From JANNRW01 sp031401815 (lineage in GTDB: Bacteria; Desulfobacterota; Desulfuromonadia; Geobacterales; DSM-12255), in the NCBI GenBank assembly GCA_031401815.1, contig JANNRW010000297.1, forward strand, positions 1 to 22,418: a DNA stretch of 22,418 bases, written 5' to 3'. Below are positions 14,568-22,418 of the stretch, in pieces. The notes beneath the pieces were generated by a model that was given only the letters and a program-made list of their open reading frames with translations, was not told the DNA's origin and made no database searches. A program made the translations under genes and the position numbers. Numbering within the stretch: position 1 is the stretch's first letter; every line of letters begins with the position of its first letter.

Positions 14568-14608
14568 TAAACAATTATTAAATTGACCTTGTAAGGATCA
14601 ATTGTTTA
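14568..14608. promoter_or_regulatory. Palindromic AT-rich site after the MshEN-receiver gene
   Basis: Outer arms TAAACAATT (14568-14576) and AATTGTTTA (14600-14608) match perfectly. Nested inside is a second imperfect symmetry around CTTGTAAGG. It starts 41 bases after the stop and lies before the leuC repeat array. It could be a terminator-like hairpin or an operator of leuC; the sequence does not decide. Confidence 0.4.
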
Positions 14609-14623
14609 CAGTCGGAAAATAAG

Positions 14624-14801
14624 CAGTAGTCAGTAGTCAGGGGGCAGATGGCAGTAGTCAGGGGTCAGGGGTCAGGGGTCAGTAGTCAGCATGTTTTGAC
14701 AAAACGAAACAGATTTCTCCTCATAGACGACTTTAGATAATTGCTGCCTTGATTTGGATTCTGCTTTTCTACTGAATCCTGACCCCTGACTACTGACTAC
14801 T
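14624..14801. repeat. Seven-base repeat array with inverted arm upstream of leuC
   Basis: Ten exact seven-base units of form CAGNNNN (CAGTAGT, CAGGGGT and variants) run 14624-14693. After 77 bases of unique sequence, the reverse-complement type (CCTGACT, ACTGACT) runs 14771-14801. Bases 14625-14643 and 14783-14801 are a perfect 19-base inverted repeat (AGTAGTCAGTAGTCAGGGG). Transcripts from upstream could fold into a large stem ending 14 bases before the leuC ribosome site. The same right-arm sequence recurs twice at 17025-17097. Confidence 0.85.
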
Positions 14802-14829
14802 TAAGAGTATTTAGAAAGGAACACAAATA

Positions 14830-16113
14830 ATGGGAAAAACCACCGCTGAAAAGATATTTGCCGCTCACCTGGTTGACGAGCCATTTACAGGTACAAAAGT
14901 TTTGAAGATTGATGTTGTAATGTGCCATGAGATCACCACACCTATCGCCATTGACGACCTGATGGCCAGGGGGAAAGACCGGATCTTTGACAGCAGCAAA
15001 ATCAAGGCGGTAATTGACCATGTGACCCCGAGCAAGGACACGAAAACCGCGACTCAGGCAAAGATACTGCGCGACTGGGCGCATCGTCACGGCGTCAGGG
15101 ATTTTTTCGATGTCGGTGCCAATGGCGTCTGTCATGCCCTGTTTCCGGAAAAAGGGTTCATACGCCCCGGCTACACGGTCATAATGGGCGATTCCCATAC
15201 CTGCACTCACGGCGCTTTCGGCGCATTTGCCGCGGGCGTAGGGACAACAGATCTCGAAGTTGGCATTCTGAAAGGTGTCTGCGCGTTCCGCGAACCGAAA
15301 ACGATCCGGATCAATGTAACCGGCACTCTTCCCAAAGGGGTCTATGCCAAGGATGTCATCCTGCATATCATAGGCAGACTTACGGTAAACGGAGCTACTG
15401 ACCGGGTCATGGAGTTCAGGGGAAATGTGATCGACGAGATGAGCATGGAGTCGCGCATGACCATCTGCAACATGGCAATTGAAGCTGGCGGAACTTCCGG
15501 CATCTGCATGCCTGACATGATAACTGTTGACTACCTCTGGCCTTTCATCAGCAGCGAATACGCCTCGAAAGAAGAAGCCCTCGTCAGCTTTAAAAAGTGG
15601 CATTCCGATGATGATGCTGTTTATGACAGTGAACTCAATATCGACGTCTCAATCCTTGAGCCGATGGTAACCTTTGGTTACAAACCAGACCAGGTCAAAC
15701 CGGTAAGCGAAATCGCCGGTGCCCTGCTCGACCAGATTTACATCGGCTCCTGCACCAATGGTCGCATTGAAGACCTCCGGATAGCTGCACAGATACTAAA
15801 AGGGAAGAAGCTGGCTACCGGTGTGCGCGGCATCCTCTCACCGGCAACACCGGCAATCTTTCAGGCTGCCAACAAGGAAGGGCTGATAGATATATTCATG
15901 GAGGCAGGATTCTGTGTCACCAACCCGACCTGCGGCGCCTGCCTCGGTATGAGCAACGGCGTCCTGGCCGAAGGGGAGGTCTGCGCAGCAACCACAAACC
16001 GTAACTTCATGGGGAGAATGGGCAAAGGGGGGATGGTGCACCTCATGTCCCCGGCCACCAGCGCAGCCTCGGCAATAGAGGGGAAGATAGCCGACCCGAG
16101 GAAATATCTTTAA
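14830..16113 (+). CDS. leuC: 3-isopropylmalate dehydratase large subunit
   Basis: With LeuD forms isopropylmalate isomerase, which moves the hydroxyl of 2-isopropylmalate in leucine synthesis; the same enzyme type often serves the citramalate route to isoleucine. At 427 residues this is the shorter, archaeal-like LeuC class of the aconitase family. The 4Fe-4S ligands are C308 (in IGSCTNGR), C368 and C371 (in NPTCGACLGMSNG). The active-site segments GDSHTCTHGAFGAFAAGVGT and the C-terminal NRNFMGRMGKGG are intact. AAAGGA lies nine bases before the ATG. Homoaconitase or dimethylmalate dehydratase are close relatives and cannot be excluded from this sequence alone, but the leuD partner fits. A 260-base repeat-filled gap separates it from leuD. 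Confidence 0.93.
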   Translation: MGKTTAEKIFAAHLVDEPFTGTKVLKIDVVMCHEITTPIAIDDLMARGKDRIFDSSKIKAVIDHVTPSKDTKTATQAKILRDWAHRHGVRDFFDVGANGVCHALFPEKGFIRPGYTVIMGDSHTCTHGAFGAFAAGVGTTDLEVGILKGVCAFREPKTIRINVTGTLPKGVYAKDVILHIIGRLTVNGATDRVMEFRGNVIDEMSMESRMTICNMAIEAGGTSGICMPDMITVDYLWPFISSEYASKEEALVSFKKWHSDDDAVYDSELNIDVSILEPMVTFGYKPDQVKPVSEIAGALLDQIYIGSCTNGRIEDLRIAAQILKGKKLATGVRGILSPATPAIFQAANKEGLIDIFMEAGFCVTNPTCGACLGMSNGVLAEGEVCAATTNRNFMGRMGKGGMVHLMSPATSAASAIEGKIADPRKYL

Positions 16114-16118
16114 CGGCA

Positions 16119-16346
16119 GGCTGAAGGCTGAAGGCTGAAGACTGAAGGTAGAAGGCTGAAGACTGAAGACTGACGGCTGAAGGTAGAAGGCTGAAGGTAG
16201 AAGACTGAACGTAGAAGACTGAACGTAGAAGGCTGAAGGTAGAAGGCTGAAGGACGCAGACTGCAATACTGTTTTCTGATTTTCTTCAGCCTTCAGCCTA
16301 AACACCTGTTGTTTTTCTGATTTTCTTGAGCCTTCAGCCTTCAGCC
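16119..16346. repeat. Twenty-one-unit heptamer array and inverted arms between leuC and leuD
   Basis: Twenty-one consecutive seven-base units run 16119-16265 without a phase break, mostly GGCTGAA, GACTGAA and GGTAGAA with a few variants. The reverse complement TTCAGCC occurs at 16285-16298 (two units) and, with one TTGAGCC, at 16326-16346 (three units). The bases before each right arm also repeat (TTTCTGATTTTCTT), so the right arm was duplicated. The array starts six bases after the leuC stop and the last arm ends just before the leuD ribosome site. Confidence 0.92.
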
Positions 16347-16373
16347 TAACCCCCTAATATAAAGGAGTTAAAC

Positions 16374-16901
16374 ATGAAAACATTCGGAGGGCCTGTCCTC
16401 TTTCTCGACCGTAGCGATATCAACACCGATGAAATCATCCCGGCCAAGTACCTTAACGAGATCACCAAGCAGGATCTCAAACCGTTCATCCTGGAAGACC
16501 TGAAACTCCCTGGATTTGACCCGCAAGGGGCAAGAACGAAAAACGCCAGGGTCATAGTTACAAGAGCGAACTTCGGTTGCGGCTCTTCCCGCGAGCACGC
16601 CCCCTGGGTGTTTGAAGTTAACGATATTACTGTTGTCATAGCTGAATCGTTTGCCAGAATCTTCCGGCAGAACATGTTCAACTGCGGCATGGCAGCCATA
16701 GAGCTCCCAAAAGAAGATCTTGACCTGATCTTCTCCCATGCAGACGACGCCGATCCAGCCATGAGCATTGATATGGAAGCTCAAACATTAACCATGAGCG
16801 GTAACGGCAAATCCAGGCTTTTCAACTTCCGGATATCCCAGTTCGACAAGGCACTCGTCATGGCTGGCGGCTGGGTCGATTACGCCGATACGAAGTATTG
16901 A
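16374..16901 (+). CDS. leuD: 3-isopropylmalate dehydratase small subunit
   Basis: Small, substrate-recognising subunit of isopropylmalate isomerase, 175 residues. It carries the swivelling-domain signatures DINTDEIIPAKYLN (residues 15-28), ANFGCGSSREHAPW and ESFARIFRQNMFNCG. The loop after the DTDEIIPAKYL-like segment sets substrate choice in this family; I cannot assign specificity beyond the family. AAGGAG sits six bases before the ATG. Cotranscription with leuC is expected from orientation, but the 260-base repeat insert is unusual for a pair normally a few bases apart. No leuB or leuA is in the window; the downstream region is non-coding. Confidence 0.93.
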   Translation: MKTFGGPVLFLDRSDINTDEIIPAKYLNEITKQDLKPFILEDLKLPGFDPQGARTKNARVIVTRANFGCGSSREHAPWVFEVNDITVVIAESFARIFRQNMFNCGMAAIELPKEDLDLIFSHADDADPAMSIDMEAQTLTMSGNGKSRLFNFRISQFDKALVMAGGWVDYADTKY

Positions 16902-16906
16902 CTACC

Positions 16907-17130
16907 GGGCTCGGGGCTCAGGGCTCGGGGGTTGAGTGATTGAGTCGGAAGGTCGGAGGGTTGGAGGGTCTGAGGGTTGGCTGACCATCTGACCTTCCGA
17001 CCTTCCAGTCTTCCGAATCACTGGCTCCTGACCCCTGACTACTGACTACTGCTTTCATTTACTGACTCCTGACCCCTGACTACTGACTACTGCTTTCTGA
17101 CCCTCCGACCCTCTGACCCTCCGACCCTCC
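16907..17130. repeat. Mixed 7- and 8-base repeat cluster downstream of leuD
   Basis: Starts with heptamers GGGCTCG, GGGCTCA, GGGCTCG (16907-16927), then four octamers of form GTYNGAGG-like (16952-16983). Their inverted counterpart TGACCCTC/CGACCCTC occurs four times at 17098-17129. In between, GGAAGGTCGGA (16947-16957) pairs with TCCGACCTTCC (16996-17006). A 32-base direct repeat is present at 17025-17056 and 17066-17097 and resembles the right arm upstream of leuC. No gene is seen. Confidence 0.85.
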
Positions 17131-17261
17131 AAATCTCCTCTTAATTAAAATGCAACTGTGTTTTATTTCTTTTATCCCCATGTGAAATCTGATAATATTT
17201 TTATCCTTTTTGTAATTTACACTTGTGAAAATTGTACCCGTTTTATTGGTTTTAGCCTGAA

Positions 17262-17394
17262 CTAGAAGAGCGTTCCACAAAACACGTTACATAATTCCGT
17301 TCGGCCTGAGCTTGTCGAAGGCCAGTATTTAGCGGCTGCACGGTTCGACAAGCTCACCGTGAACGGTAATGGTTTTTACGAAACGCTCTACTAG
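17262..17394. repeat. 133-bp palindromic REP-like element
   Basis: Outer arms at 17262-17274 and 17382-17394 match in 12 of 13 positions. Inside, TGAGCTTGTCGAA on one side and TTCGACAAGCTCA on the other form a second inverted pair, bounded by CCGTTC and GAACGG. The GAGCTTGTCGAA core is a widespread bacterial extragenic repeat type. It probably forms a long hairpin and may be a non-autonomous mobile element. The 125 bases before it (17135-17261) are AT-rich with nothing recognised. Confidence 0.75.
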
Positions 17395-17461
17395 CCCTGA
17401 AAAAACAGTTCAATACAAACACCGAGGGCAAAGAGTAACCTCTTTTGATAAATCAGAAACA

Positions 17462-17814
17462 TTTTTACAGGGATGAACAGGATGGACAGGATAATACATT
17501 AAAAACTGGATGTCGGGTTTAAACCAGAAAGCTCCTCGGCTTGTTTTTGATCTTATCCGCCTTGATCCCCTTCATCCCAGTGGTGTCCGGTTAGGTTTTT
17601 GCACTGATAACTAATAGCCCTGTAGGGACGTTCGATGGTAGCCGTGGGATTTATCCCACGGGCAAAAATGTCAAATATTCATTCGTCACGTACGTGACGA
17701 GGTGAAATTTAACTATCATTTCCGGGGAATGGATTCCCCGGCTACCTTCATTCTGTCCTTACAGGACGGAAGCAAAAACCAAACCGGACAACGCTGCCTT
17801 CATCCCTGTTAAAT
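17462..17814. repeat. Inverted repeat pair interrupted by a small mobile element
   Basis: Left arm 17462-17495, including ACAGGGATGAACAGGATGG, has an inverted partner beginning at 17553 (TTATCCGCC) and continuing as TTCATCC up to 17577. The partner resumes at 17806 (CTGTTAAAT to 17814) after a 219-bp insertion plus its duplicated flank. Joining the two pieces restores a roughly 34-base arm. No coding capacity is seen. Confidence 0.7.
17578..17796. mobile_element. 219-bp MITE-like element with 25-bp terminal inverted repeats
   Basis: The ends 17578-17602 and 17772-17796 are inverted copies matching in 22 of 25 positions; the shared inner part is GTCCGGTT[A/T]GGTTTTTGC. Directly outside on both sides is the nine-base CCTTCATCC (17569-17577 and 17797-17805), as expected from target duplication on insertion. 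Inside are three strong palindromes: CCGTGGGA/TCCCACGG (17642-17661), a perfect 16-base CGTCACGTACGTGACG (17684-17699) and CCGGGGAAT/ATTCCCCGG (17722-17741). There is no transposase, so it would need one in trans; I cannot name the IS family. It ends about 80 bases before the large secreted-protein gene and could contribute to its leader. Confidence 0.8.
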
Positions 17815-17876
17815 AACAGGTTTTGACGTCACAAGTTTTCTTTATCCAACTTTTACCTCTTCAGAGGAGACCCACC

Positions 17877-20800
17877 ATGCTGAAACAAGAGAACCAGTCC
17901 TGTCGCGAATATATTGCTCCCTTTTCCACCTCTCTCGGCAAGCTGCTCACGATCGCCGCCTTTGCCTCCGCCCTGCTCACACCCCTCCTCTCCCAGGCAA
18001 CGAATTATCATACGGTTACCAACAACTTTGATGATAACAGCTCGGGATCGCTGCGAAACGCCATCAGTACTGCTTTAAGCGGTGACTTCATTAATTTCGG
18101 CCCTGAAGTGACCTCTCCCATCAGCCTGAACAACGAAATACTCCTAGACAAGAACGTGAATATTGTCGGCCCAGGCGCAAGATTCCTGACCATCAGCAGC
18201 AACAGGACAAGCCGCATTTTCAATAATCTCTCTGGTGTTACGACAAAAATCAGCGGGGTTACGCTTAAAGGGGGTACTGATGCGGACGGCGGAGCTATCC
18301 GTAACAGAGGGAATCTTGAACTAAGCAGCGTCACCGTAAAGGAGAGCAGTGCGTCCAATAAAGGGGGCGCGATCTACAATGCCGGCAATCTGAGCCTCTT
18401 CAGCTCGACACTTTCCGAAAACTATGCCCCATATGCCGGAGCCATCTACAATGACATCGGCGCTAGCCTTACACTCAACAACAGCACCATCAGCGGGAAC
18501 AGCGCCAGCATCAATGGCGGCGCAATCATCAACCTTGAGACACTGAACCTGAACAACACCACCATAACCGCAAACACCAGCAGCACGACCCCTGCAGTTG
18601 ACAGTAGCGGAACCGTTCTGAACATCAGAAACAGCATCATCGCAGGAAACAGCAGTACCGGTCTTTCCGGAACTCCAACAACTGACCAGAACAATCTGCT
18701 CAATATAACTGATCCCATGCTGGGACCTCTTGCAAACAACGGCGGGCCGACAGACACCCATCTGCCCCAGCCAGGCAGCTCGGCGATCAATACCGGAGAT
18801 CTGGTTTCCTGTACGGTGACCGACCAGCGTGGCGTAACCCGCATGCGTCAGGGTGGGTGTGACAAGGGCTCGGTTGAAGTTGCTGCGCCGCTAAATCTGA
18901 CTATCACCGGCCAGGTTTCGACCCTTGCCGGGCTGACAGTGTTGAACTATCCCAAGGGGATCACCACTGACGGTACGAACCTGTACGTCGCTGACAGCGT
19001 CAATAACAAGATCCGCAAGATTGTCATCGACACCGGTGTAATGACCACGCTGGCCGGTTCGGGGGTTGGAGCCTTCGGCGAAGGACAAGGGGAAACCGCC
19101 AGCTTCAACGACCCGTATGACCTCCTGGCGACAGGTTCTACTGTTTACGTGGCAGATACTTACAATAACCGGATCCGCGCAATCGACATCACGACCGGCC
19201 TTACCTCTACCGTAGCGGGAGATGGCACACCTTCAACTGTCGATGGTCCCTGCGCCTCCGCCACCTTCAACTCCCCGGCGGCACTCGCGCTTGCCAATGG
19301 AACTCTTTATGTTGCAGAGATCGGCAGCCACCGTATTCGGAAGATCGACCTCAAGAACTGCGGTGCAGACAGTGCCGTCTCTACTCTTGCCGGGAGCAGT
19401 CAGGGGTTTAATGATGGTATCGGCGCTGCTGCGCAATTTAATTTCCCCTATGGCCTTGCTGTAAGAGGCACGACCCTTTTCGTTGCCGACTATAGTAATA
19501 ACCGGATCAGAAAAGTCGATCTTTTTAGTGGTGAAGTATCTACCCTGGCAGGCAATGGCAGCTCCATAGAAGATGAAGGAATCGGCACTGCTGCCCAGTT
19601 CGGGAGCCCCTTCAGGCTGGTTCTGGATCATGGCCAGCTTTATGTAAGTGACTACGGTGCTAACACACTCAGGAGAATCGACCTTGCCACCTCCCAGGTA
19701 TCCACAATCGCCGGGCTTGCCTATGCAACAGGGATTGCTGACGGCAACGGATCAACTGTCAGATTTTTCAACCCGACAGGCATAACTCACGACGGCAAGA
19801 GCCTCTTCATTGCAGACGCGGGCAATCAGACCATCAGGAAAATGGCTGATCCTGTTGTCTCCAGCCAGATCATCAACGTAACCCCGGTCAGCCACGACTT
19901 CGGCAGCCAGAATATCGGCACACCGGTCTTTCAGGACTTCAATATCAGCAACACCGGTGCTGCTGGCAGCCTGCTGGTAAACGATATAACTTTCAGCGGT
20001 TCCACCGACTATACTTTGAACCGCAACGGCGGCGCCAAGCCGTGCGGCGACACGGTCAAACTGCTCATGCAGCAGGGGACGCCCGATGATTACTGCACCT
20101 TCAGGGTTAATTTCCTGCCAACCGGCGTCGGCACAGCTTCCGGTACAGTGACCATCACCAGCAATGATCCGGTCGCGTCGTCTCTGATTGTAAATCTCAC
20201 CGCCACCGCGCCCGGTCCTCAGCTCACCAGCCTCAATCCCGGCTCTGGCGCGCAGGGCCGGACGCTTGACGTGACGGTCAGCGGCCAAAATACTCATTTT
20301 ATAAATGGCAGTACGATGGCCGATTTCGGTCCCTATATCTGGATCAACTCGGTCACGGTAACAGACCCGACCCACGCCATTGTCAACGTCACGATCAGCA
20401 ACCTGGCTACCCTCGGAACGAAGACCGTCACCCTGGTCACCAACGGCGAAACGGTCACACTGGCAAGCGGCTTCCAGGTGCTGACGGCTATTCCGTCGGC
20501 AACGCTGAACTTGAACTCCGGCGTGCAGGGAACCAATGCCACCATTGTCATCAACGGCACCTACACCAACTTTACCCAGGGAGTTACGAGCGTTGATTTT
20601 GGTAACGATATCCAGGTCGGTACTGTATCTGTGAATGATCCGACGCTCGCATCGGTGCCGATCCAGATAAGTGGGGGCGCAGCACTTGGATCACGCAACG
20701 TCATCATCACCACCGGATCGCAAACGGTAAACGCACCCTTTTACGTGGCGGTCGGCAAACAGGCGATCACCGCCATCGCACCGAATGCCGGTATTCCCGG

Positions 20801-22418
20801 CGCAACTAACCTCTCTGTTTCAATTACCGGCAATTTTACCGGCTGGGTGAACCAGACGACTCTGGTCAGCTTCGGAGCGGGGGTCAGCGTCGGCGGTGCC
20901 CCTGTTGGGCAGCCAGGCCCAGTCAGTGTAAACAGTTCAGGCAATCTGACAGCAAATATCTCGATAGATTCGCAGACAGCTTTAGGGGAACGCACGGTTC
21001 TCATTCTGACCGGCACCGAACAGGAAACCGTCATCGGCGGTTTCACTGTTCTCGCCTGCAACACAACCGCTCCAACCTGGGTTTCCAGCACTCCGACGCA
21101 AAATGCCTCGAATGTCCCGCTGAACACACCAATTCAGATTGAATTCAATGCCCCCCTGAATCGCTCCTCGGTCAATACTGATAACTTCACTCTCCGTGAC
21201 AACGTTACCGGCCAAAATATCCCAGCCACTGTCAGCGTGGATGCTTCTGGCCGGATCATCACCCTTACCCCAAGCCAGCTGCTGGGAGTCAACCGCCAGT
21301 TCCATGCAGCTTGGGGCAACATAAACGGTAACGCCCAGATCAAGGATACGTGCGGGAACGTCCTCCAGTATAACAATTTATATTTTACAACCTCCTGGTC
21401 TGTGGACACGATCGGGCCAACCCTGACCGCCACTCACCCGATCAATGGCACTGGGAACGTTCCCCTAAACGCGAACATAGAGGTGCAGTTCAACGAGCCT
21501 GTTAATCCTCTCACCCGACCGGGTGGCCTGGTCGTAACAATCGGCGGCAATCCGGTTCCGGGTGTCTACAACTTCTCACAGGGACAGAGCAGGATTACCT
21601 TCGTCCCCAGCAGCACCCTACAGCCGGGCACCACCTATACCGTTATCAGCACTTCTCAGCTTCTGGACAGCGCCGGTAATGCGTTGATGAATCCGGGAAC
21701 CTTCAGCTTCACAACCGGAGCAACGATTGATCTTGCCACTGGGCAGGTGACAGCTGTCAACCCGGTAAACGGAGCAACCGGAACAGGAACAAATATCACC
21801 CCTGTAGTCTACTTCAGCAAGCGGGTAAACCCGCTGACTGTAAGTTTTCAGCTGGTGGATAACAACTGGCGGACAGTTCCGGCACACGTATCAGTTGCAG
21901 CCAGCCAGCTGAGCGCCACCCTCACACCCCTTACACCCTTGAGACCGAACACGACCTACTCCTTCTATATCAGTGCATACGATATCGCCGGTAATTACAT
22001 GAACTACAACGGCTGGTGGAACTTCACCACGGGGAGCGGCCCGATTACCACAAGCCCGGTCGTCGCCGCAATCAGCCCGCCTGACGGAACCAGTGACGCG
22101 CCGGTGAACACGCAGGTAATGGCGGTCATGAGCAGAGCGATCAATCCGGCTACCTTCGGCCAGAACGCAATCACCGTGACGGCCCAGGGAAGCAGTACGC
22201 CACTGGCTGGCGCAGCAGCGCTGGGGGGCGATCTGAAGACGCTGACCTGGACGTCGGCCGCAGTGCTCTCCACAGCCACCACATACACCGTAGCGATAAC
22301 CGCCTTGAGCGATCAGCAGGGGAACACAACAGTGCCGTTTGCTTCGAGCTTCACGACAGGGCAGTCGTCCGTGCCCGTGGAAGCCGGCGCACTGACGGTC
22401 GTCACCGTCACCCCGGCG
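17877..22418 (+). CDS. Large secreted modular protein with beta-helix, NHL propeller and Ig-like domains (3' end outside window)
   Basis: Open without a stop for 1514 codons to the window end. GAGGAG lies about eight bases before the ATG. A Sec signal peptide with a hydrophobic core at about 20-38 probably ends after SQA (residue 41). Next is a beta-helix region with repeated GGAIYNAG-type motifs (about 60-330), ending in the choice-of-anchor Q pattern (NNGGPTDTHLPQPGSSAINT, then TDQRGV). Six NHL repeats (about 345-660, spaced 54-57 residues, each with a version of LYVADxxNNxIRKI) should make one six-bladed propeller. Then come an SPD-2/Hydin-like domain (about 664-778), three IPT/TIG-like domains (about 780-1060) and at least four Big_5-like domains starting near 1064, 1177, 1288 and 1393. 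It is probably exported to the cell surface or medium; binding partner and anchoring are unknown because the C-terminus is not seen. Confidence 0.9.
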   Translation, partial: MLKQENQSCREYIAPFSTSLGKLLTIAAFASALLTPLLSQATNYHTVTNNFDDNSSGSLRNAISTALSGDFINFGPEVTSPISLNNEILLDKNVNIVGPGARFLTISSNRTSRIFNNLSGVTTKISGVTLKGGTDADGGAIRNRGNLELSSVTVKESSASNKGGAIYNAGNLSLFSSTLSENYAPYAGAIYNDIGASLTLNNSTISGNSASINGGAIINLETLNLNNTTITANTSSTTPAVDSSGTVLNIRNSIIAGNSSTGLSGTPTTDQNNLLNITDPMLGPLANNGGPTDTHLPQPGSSAINTGDLVSCTVTDQRGVTRMRQGGCDKGSVEVAAPLNLTITGQVSTLAGLTVLNYPKGITTDGTNLYVADSVNNKIRKIVIDTGVMTTLAGSGVGAFGEGQGETASFNDPYDLLATGSTVYVADTYNNRIRAIDITTGLTSTVAGDGTPSTVDGPCASATFNSPAALALANGTLYVAEIGSHRIRKIDLKNCGADSAVSTLAGSSQGFNDGIGAAAQFNFPYGLAVRGTTLFVADYSNNRIRKVDLFSGEVSTLAGNGSSIEDEGIGTAAQFGSPFRLVLDHGQLYVSDYGANTLRRIDLATSQVSTIAGLAYATGIADGNGSTVRFFNPTGITHDGKSLFIADAGNQTIRKMADPVVSSQIINVTPVSHDFGSQNIGTPVFQDFNISNTGAAGSLLVNDITFSGSTDYTLNRNGGAKPCGDTVKLLMQQGTPDDYCTFRVNFLPTGVGTASGTVTITSNDPVASSLIVNLTATAPGPQLTSLNPGSGAQGRTLDVTVSGQNTHFINGSTMADFGPYIWINSVTVTDPTHAIVNVTISNLATLGTKTVTLVTNGETVTLASGFQVLTAIPSATLNLNSGVQGTNATIVINGTYTNFTQGVTSVDFGNDIQVGTVSVNDPTLASVPIQISGGAALGSRNVIITTGSQTVNAPFYVAVGKQAITAIAPNAGIPGATNLSVSITGNFTGWVNQTTLVSFGAGVSVGGAPVGQPGPVSVNSSGNLTANISIDSQTALGERTVLILTGTEQETVIGGFTVLACNTTAPTWVSSTPTQNASNVPLNTPIQIEFNAPLNRSSVNTDNFTLRDNVTGQNIPATVSVDASGRIITLTPSQLLGVNRQFHAAWGNINGNAQIKDTCGNVLQYNNLYFTTSWSVDTIGPTLTATHPINGTGNVPLNANIEVQFNEPVNPLTRPGGLVVTIGGNPVPGVYNFSQGQSRITFVPSSTLQPGTTYTVISTSQLLDSAGNALMNPGTFSFTTGATIDLATGQVTAVNPVNGATGTGTNITPVVYFSKRVNPLTVSFQLVDNNWRTVPAHVSVAASQLSATLTPLTPLRPNTTYSFYISAYDIAGNYMNYNGWWNFTTGSGPITTSPVVAAISPPDGTSDAPVNTQVMAVMSRAINPATFGQNAITVTAQGSSTPLAGAAALGGDLKTLTWTSAAVLSTATTYTVAITALSDQQGNTTVPFASSFTTGQSSVPVEAGALTVVTVTPA

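Noticed and set aside
16119..16265. CRISPR-like array
   Set aside because: Units are 7 bases with no spacers, and no cas genes are present.
17080..17280. Minus-strand open frame of 66 codons downstream of leuD
   Set aside because: It starts within the palindromic element and ends in the octamer repeats, with no ribosome site or recognisable motif.
17625..17665. ATGGTAGCC within a structured region, resembling part of a cyclic di-GMP (GEMM) riboswitch
   Set aside because: The conserved GACGCAAAGCC-type half is missing and the stretch lies inside an inserted element with its own palindromes.

Overview
The window looks like a chromosomal stretch from a Geobacteraceae-type bacterium (Geobacter or a close relative). 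The main reason is an adjacent gene pair matching SfrB and SfrA, the soluble NADPH oxidoreductase described in Geobacter sulfurreducens. Supporting context is a short-form HisG, a GspB-like type II secretion gene, an MshEN-receiver protein and many short-period intergenic repeats. No phage, plasmid, CRISPR, tRNA or rRNA genes were seen.

Layout. 1-1936: the end of a histidine operon (hisG without its first base, then hisD, overlapping by 4 bases). 2042-2635: a gspB-like gene, convergent with uspA (2646-3101, minus). 3111-3445: a compact regulatory region in which a uspA promoter and a near-consensus forward promoter share a -35 box, followed by a long leader to an iclR-family regulator (3446-4228). 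A terminator separates this from a minus-strand pair, an M29 aminopeptidase gene and coaE (6051-4307). 6276-10845: sfrB and sfrA, ended by a strong bidirectional terminator. 13226-10992 (minus): a chemotaxis receptor with one sensor domain outside the membrane and a second copy after its signalling tip. 13690-14526: a two-domain protein with an MshEN (cyclic di-GMP type) domain and a receiver. 14830-16901: leuC and leuD. 16902-17876: nearly 1 kb without a gene, packed with repeats, including a 219-bp MITE-like element with 25-bp terminal inverted repeats and 9-bp direct flanks. 17877 to the window end: a continuous open frame of 1514 codons for a secreted, modular protein (beta-helix, six-bladed NHL propeller, SPD-2/Hydin-like domain, three IPT-like and at least four Big_5-like domains); its C-terminus lies outside.

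How the parts relate. The left half is mostly housekeeping and central redox metabolism: histidine synthesis, coenzyme A completion, NADPH-linked electron transfer, and an IclR regulator of a type that often controls carbon use. The right half pairs sensing (receptor and MshEN-receiver protein, divergently arranged) with isopropylmalate isomerase and a large surface or secreted protein.

The most unusual features are the receptor with the duplicated sensor, the nested mobile element, and families of 7- or 8-base tandem repeats. These repeats occupy the gaps before sfrA, leuC and leuD and after leuD, often with the repeat on one side and its reverse complement on the other. No wholly new multi-gene system is evident.
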